Origin: Fidelibacterota bacterium
GTDB lineage: Bacteria; Fidelibacterota; Fidelibacteria; Fidelibacterales; Fidelibacteraceae
Length of the DNA stretch: 8,609 nucleotides
NCBI GenBank assembly: GCA_030629925.1
Contig: DAOVOB010000035.1
Coordinates: 1-8,609, forward strand
Direction: 5' to 3'
Shown: positions 6,082-8,609 of the stretch, piece by piece
How positions within the stretch are numbered: position 1 is the stretch's first letter
Layout of the letters: each line of letters opens with the position of its first letter
Position numbers and translations under genes: made by a program
The notes under the pieces: model-generated
Seen by the model: only the letters and a program-made list of their open reading frames with translations
Told to the model about the DNA's origin: nothing
Database searches by the model: none

Positions 6082-6787
6082 AATTCCCATAATAGCACAT
6101 CGCGGTGCATCCGGCTATGAACCGGAAAACACATTGGCTGCATTTCGTTCCGCTATGGAGATGCAGGCGGACGCGATAGAATTTGATGTCCAAATTTGTA
6201 AAACTGGCGAGATTCTTGTGTTTCATGATAAGCGTATAAAACGAATTACAGGCGCACGCGGGAAAATAAAAAAAAGAAAATTGGCAGGGCTTCGAAAACT
6301 TGACGCCGGTAAAGGCGAACATATTCCTACATTAAAAGAAACATTGGATCTTTTGGACGCCAAAATAGACCTGAATATTGAATTGAAAAGTAAAAAATCC
6401 GCATTGGCGACCGCGCTGGTAATTAGGAATAGTATACGTACCGGTCATTGGAAGCCGGAGAGCTTCTTTATTTCTTCATTTTTTCATCGTGAGTTGCGTC
6501 GTTTTCACGAGATCTGCCCCGAAGTACCGATTTGTTTATTATATAATAGAAGACCTAAAAAGTTAAAGAAACGTATTCGGCTTTTTGATCCCGTCGCTGT
6601 GCATTTGAATGTTCAACATATTAAAGAGAAATGGATACGCCTTGCCCATGATCACGGCCTAAAGGTCTATGTGTGGACAGTTGATGACCCTGAAGTGGCA
6701 AAATTATTATTAGCAGACGGTGCTGATGGTTTTTTTAGCAATTACCCGGATCGATTGATAAAACACCGCGCTAACTTTAAGGTCTAA
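6074..6787 (+). CDS. Glycerophosphodiester phosphodiesterase
   Basis: This is a 237-residue GDPD-family enzyme with a TIM-barrel fold. It hydrolyses glycerophosphodiesters to sn-glycerol 3-phosphate and an alcohol during phospholipid turnover. The signature is at the very start: [17 protein letters not shown] (8-24) with H9, R10 and E18, followed by EFDVQ (36-40), the catalytic HD pair in [12 protein letters not shown] (49-60), and NIELK (101-105). VYVWTVDD (198-205) and FFSNYPDRL (220-228) close the barrel. No signal peptide is seen, so it is probably cytoplasmic, as UgpQ is. I chose the ATG at 6074 over the upstream in-frame ATG at 6038 because family members begin just before the HRG motif. 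It overlaps the end of galE by 8 bp. The 3' end overlaps the convergent small gene by 11 bp. The protein is unusually rich in lysine and arginine. Confidence 0.9.
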   Translation: MHKIPIIAHRGASGYEPENTLAAFRSAMEMQADAIEFDVQICKTGEILVFHDKRIKRITGARGKIKKRKLAGLRKLDAGKGEHIPTLKETLDLLDAKIDLNIELKSKKSALATALVIRNSIRTGHWKPESFFISSFFHRELRRFHEICPEVPICLLYNRRPKKLKKRIRLFDPVAVHLNVQHIKEKWIRLAHDHGLKVYVWTVDDPEVAKLLLADGADGFFSNYPDRLIKHRANFKV

Positions 6788-7034
6788 TATATCGTAAGAT
6801 ATAATCTCTGGCTTCTTTTTTAAGACCGGAATAATCTAATCCAAGATCCAATATCACTGAAACCAAAATGCGAAGTTGTTCCTCGACAGGCATCCGCTTA
6901 TTAATGACGACAACACGATTTTCATTGATCACGCAATGCCCACCCGAAAAAGCACCGATCCCGTAAACGACATCCAGTTCTTGCTTACGTAGAAACGCAC
7001 TCAATAATTCTTGAAGTTTTTTTGGTTTCATCAT
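6777..7034 (-). CDS. Small conserved-looking protein of unknown function
   Basis: This is an 85-residue protein that I cannot assign. It has no signal peptide or membrane segment. An N-terminal helix rich in Leu and Lys is followed by YGIGAFSGGHCVINENR (24-40), a glycine-rich turn with a cysteine, and a strand VVVINKRMP (41-49). A second helix, EEQLRILVSVILDLGLD (51-67), and a basic C-terminus complete it. The pattern of a GG-x-C turn followed by a strand with an INK motif looks like a folded small domain and not a shadow reading frame. The start ATG (7032-7034) directly abuts the stop of the guanylyltransferase gene, so the two are almost certainly translationally coupled. A second ATG follows at once and may be the one used. 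The end overlaps the phosphodiesterase gene tail to tail. Confidence 0.7.
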   Translation of the reverse strand: MMKPKKLQELLSAFLRKQELDVVYGIGAFSGGHCVINENRVVVINKRMPVEEQLRILVSVILDLGLDYSGLKKEARDYILRYIRP

Positions 7035-8129
7035 TTAGAGGAGACCCTCTTCTCCTACAAAAGGCAATGAATCTACGATCTCTTTAATGTTTTCAGATTC
7101 AGCGCGAGGGAGTATCAGTAAAGCACCTTCGCTTTCAACGATGACGAGATTCTTTACCCCCAATCCGAATATTTTAAGATTTTCACTGTAAATATAATTC
7201 CCACTTGAACGTAACATCATCCCTTCAGAGCGAAAGACATTTTTGTTTTTATCTTTTTTTTCGATCTTGTATACGGTGTCCCAGCTTCCCACATCATTCC
7301 AATCAAATTCAGCTATGACAACATTGATCCGGGAGGACTGCTCTAGCACACCATAATCAATGGAAATAGGCGTGATCGTTTTCCATTTTTTATGTATCTG
7401 ACGTTCATATTGAGGTGTATCGATAATATCACCGATCTCTTGAAGAATGGTACCGATCTCAGGCAAGAATCGATTGATCTTATCAATGATAACTTGCGCT
7501 TTCCAAACGAACATACCGCTGTTCCAGAAGAACTCGCCGGACTTGAGAAAAAGTTTAGCAGTATTGGGATCCGGTTTTTCGGCAAAAGTTTTTGAATTGT
7601 AGATCTGTATGTTATCAGGGGTAGTAGCACCCGAGTTTTCAACATCTTTATCTACTTGAATATAACCGTATCCCGTTGCCGGGTAAGTTGGTTTAATGCC
7701 AAATGTAAACAAAGATTTTGTATCCTTTGCCGCTTTGATAGCAGCTTTCACCGTTGCTGAAAATTTATCAAGATCGGTAATAAGATGGTCGGCAGGAAAC
7801 AGGCCCATAACGGCATCCGGATCTTTTTTTAACAAATACATGGCAGCAAGCCCAATAGCGGGAGCTGTATTTTTACCCGAAGGTTCTATAATAAAATTAT
7901 CTTCTGTCAGGGCGTCATTTTGCGCCATGATCATTTTTGCCTGTTCTTTGTTGGTCATGATAAATATATGATCAAGATCGCTGATTGCATTTAAGCGGTC
8001 AATAGTCAAATTGACCATGCTTTTATTGCCAACGATATCTAGTAATTGTTTAGGGTGTTTTTTTCTGCTTAAGGGCCAAAATCGTTTACCCACACCGCCG
8101 GCCAAAATGACACTGTAATAGTGTTCCAT
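7035..8129 (-). CDS. manC: Mannose-1-phosphate guanylyltransferase
   Basis: This 364-residue cytoplasmic enzyme makes GDP-mannose from mannose 1-phosphate and GTP, a precursor of mannose- and fucose-containing surface polysaccharides. The nucleotide-binding signature is ILAGGVGKRFWPLSR (8-22), with KQLL at 27-30. Next come EPSGKNTAPAIGLAA (82-96), FPADH (111-115), GYGYI (153-157), FAEKP (182-186), WNSGMFVWKA (202-211), SIDYGVLE (256-263) and FDWNDVGSWD (275-284), all typical of the type II GMP family. The length fits the single-domain form that ends in a short left-handed-helix-like segment; the C-terminal phosphomannose isomerase domain of bifunctional ManC/AlgA proteins is absent. The ATG has an AGAGGA site a few bases upstream. 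It sits 42 bp after the Ig-like protein gene and is directly followed by the 85-residue gene. The symbol is by family likeness; manC1 or algA-like names are also used. Confidence 0.93.
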   Translation of the reverse strand: MEHYYSVILAGGVGKRFWPLSRKKHPKQLLDIVGNKSMVNLTIDRLNAISDLDHIFIMTNKEQAKMIMAQNDALTEDNFIIEPSGKNTAPAIGLAAMYLLKKDPDAVMGLFPADHLITDLDKFSATVKAAIKAAKDTKSLFTFGIKPTYPATGYGYIQVDKDVENSGATTPDNIQIYNSKTFAEKPDPNTAKLFLKSGEFFWNSGMFVWKAQVIIDKINRFLPEIGTILQEIGDIIDTPQYERQIHKKWKTITPISIDYGVLEQSSRINVVIAEFDWNDVGSWDTVYKIEKKDKNKNVFRSEGMMLRSSGNYIYSENLKIFGLGVKNLVIVESEGALLILPRAESENIKEIVDSLPFVGEEGLL

Positions 8130-8171
8130 ATTTTCCTCTTTAATTAATTGCCGTGTAATATAGTTTGTTCA

Positions 8172-8609
8172 TTATTCGTTTTCAATGACAATTTTATAAG
8201 GTTCCGAAAGATCCGTATCCCAGCGAGCCCGAACATCAATGCCGGTATCGAGATCATGAAGTATCTCAGGCTTCAGGTAGGGATAAGGTCGCCCTACATC
8301 CCGGTGTCCATTAGCATTTCTATCAATATAATATGAAAGCATATATGTGCCGGGAAGTACCTTGTTAAAATTGATTGCCTTAGTATGTATCTCAATGTCA
8401 TAGCTCTGCCGAGCATTGTGCAACAAAAGTCGAAGACCCTGCAAATCTTCAATTTCAAGATCTCCAATGACTGAGCCATAAGTGTCTTCAGGTTTCAATT
8501 GAAGAGGTACTGAATATAGCGAATCCGTTACCATCCAGGGTCTATTATCTGCAAACGGAATACGGACTTGCCAAGTTCCCTGTCTTTTTACTTTGCTTGC
8601 GGGAAGGGT
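8172..8609 (-). CDS. Ig-like (Big_5/SbsA-type) protein, C-terminal part only
   Basis: The frame stays open to the right edge, so the start is outside the window and only the last 145 residues are visible. An internal ATG at 8532-8534 is not the likely start, because the frame continues upstream with compatible beta-rich sequence (QGTWQVRIPFADNRPW). The end has the layout of the closing domain of Big_5/SbsA Ig-like proteins of Bacteroidota: a strand GTYMLSYYIDRNANGHRDVG, then PYPYLKPE, then IDVRARWDTD. The segment DRNANGHRD has the D-x-N-x-N-G-x-x-D spacing of calcium-binding loops. The family is exported and thought to be surface-linked; its function is poorly defined. The assignment rests on recalled family pattern. 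It appears to lead a transcript that includes manC. Confidence 0.6.
   Translation of the reverse strand, partial: TLPASKVKRQGTWQVRIPFADNRPWMVTDSLYSVPLQLKPEDTYGSVIGDLEIEDLQGLRLLLHNARQSYDIEIHTKAINFNKVLPGTYMLSYYIDRNANGHRDVGRPYPYLKPEILHDLDTGIDVRARWDTDLSEPYKIVIENE

Overview
The window is bacterial, AT-leaning and gene-dense, and it holds nine protein-coding regions, one of them cut by the right edge. The taxon cannot be fixed from the sequence alone. The partial gene at the right edge resembles the C-terminal end of SbsA-type Ig-like (Big_5) proteins common in the Bacteroidota/FCB superphylum, and most genes have AGGAG-type ribosome sites. A member of the FCB superphylum, possibly an uncultivated lineage, is my best guess, with moderate to low confidence.

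Left part (1-2980). Positions 1-181 hold a 21-bp perfect inverted repeat (72-129) built from two smaller palindromes, then a strong terminator hairpin (139-167). Leftward from there run a ten-helix DMT/EamA-like membrane transporter (182-1210, TTG start) and, just upstream in the same transcript, a P-loop kinase-like protein (1221-1940). The pair looks like one functional unit: a transporter plus an enzyme that may phosphorylate its substrate. Upstream again is a possible decayed tiny lipoprotein-like reading frame (2025-2129) and a YD-repeat-like lipoprotein (2132-2980).

Middle (2981-5067). A 354-bp non-coding stretch carries heptamer tandem repeats at both ends and a GC-rich, partly palindromic element between near-identical 16-bp direct repeats. 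It is followed by a full-length YifB/ComM Mg-chelatase-like AAA+ ATPase on the minus strand (3335-4876). The 191-bp divergent spacer to galE contains a textbook CRP-type operator, TGTGAT-GCAA-ATCACA (4928-4943).

Right part (5068-8609). On the plus strand, galE (UDP-glucose 4-epimerase) overlaps a glycerophosphodiester phosphodiesterase by 8 bp. Converging on them from the right is a minus-strand set: the C-terminal end of an Ig-like surface or secreted protein (partial), a mannose-1-phosphate guanylyltransferase, and an 85-residue conserved-looking protein of unknown function whose start codon directly abuts the preceding stop. The two sets overlap tail to tail by 11 bp with no terminator between them. 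GalE and the guanylyltransferase both supply nucleotide sugars (UDP-galactose, GDP-mannose), which suggests a link to cell-surface polysaccharide, although the two genes are on opposite strands.

I see no CRISPR array, rRNA, tRNA, transposase or complete phage element. The least ordinary items are the transporter/kinase pair, the CRP-type operator between yifB and galE, the nested palindromes at 72-129, and the repeat cluster at 3070-3334.
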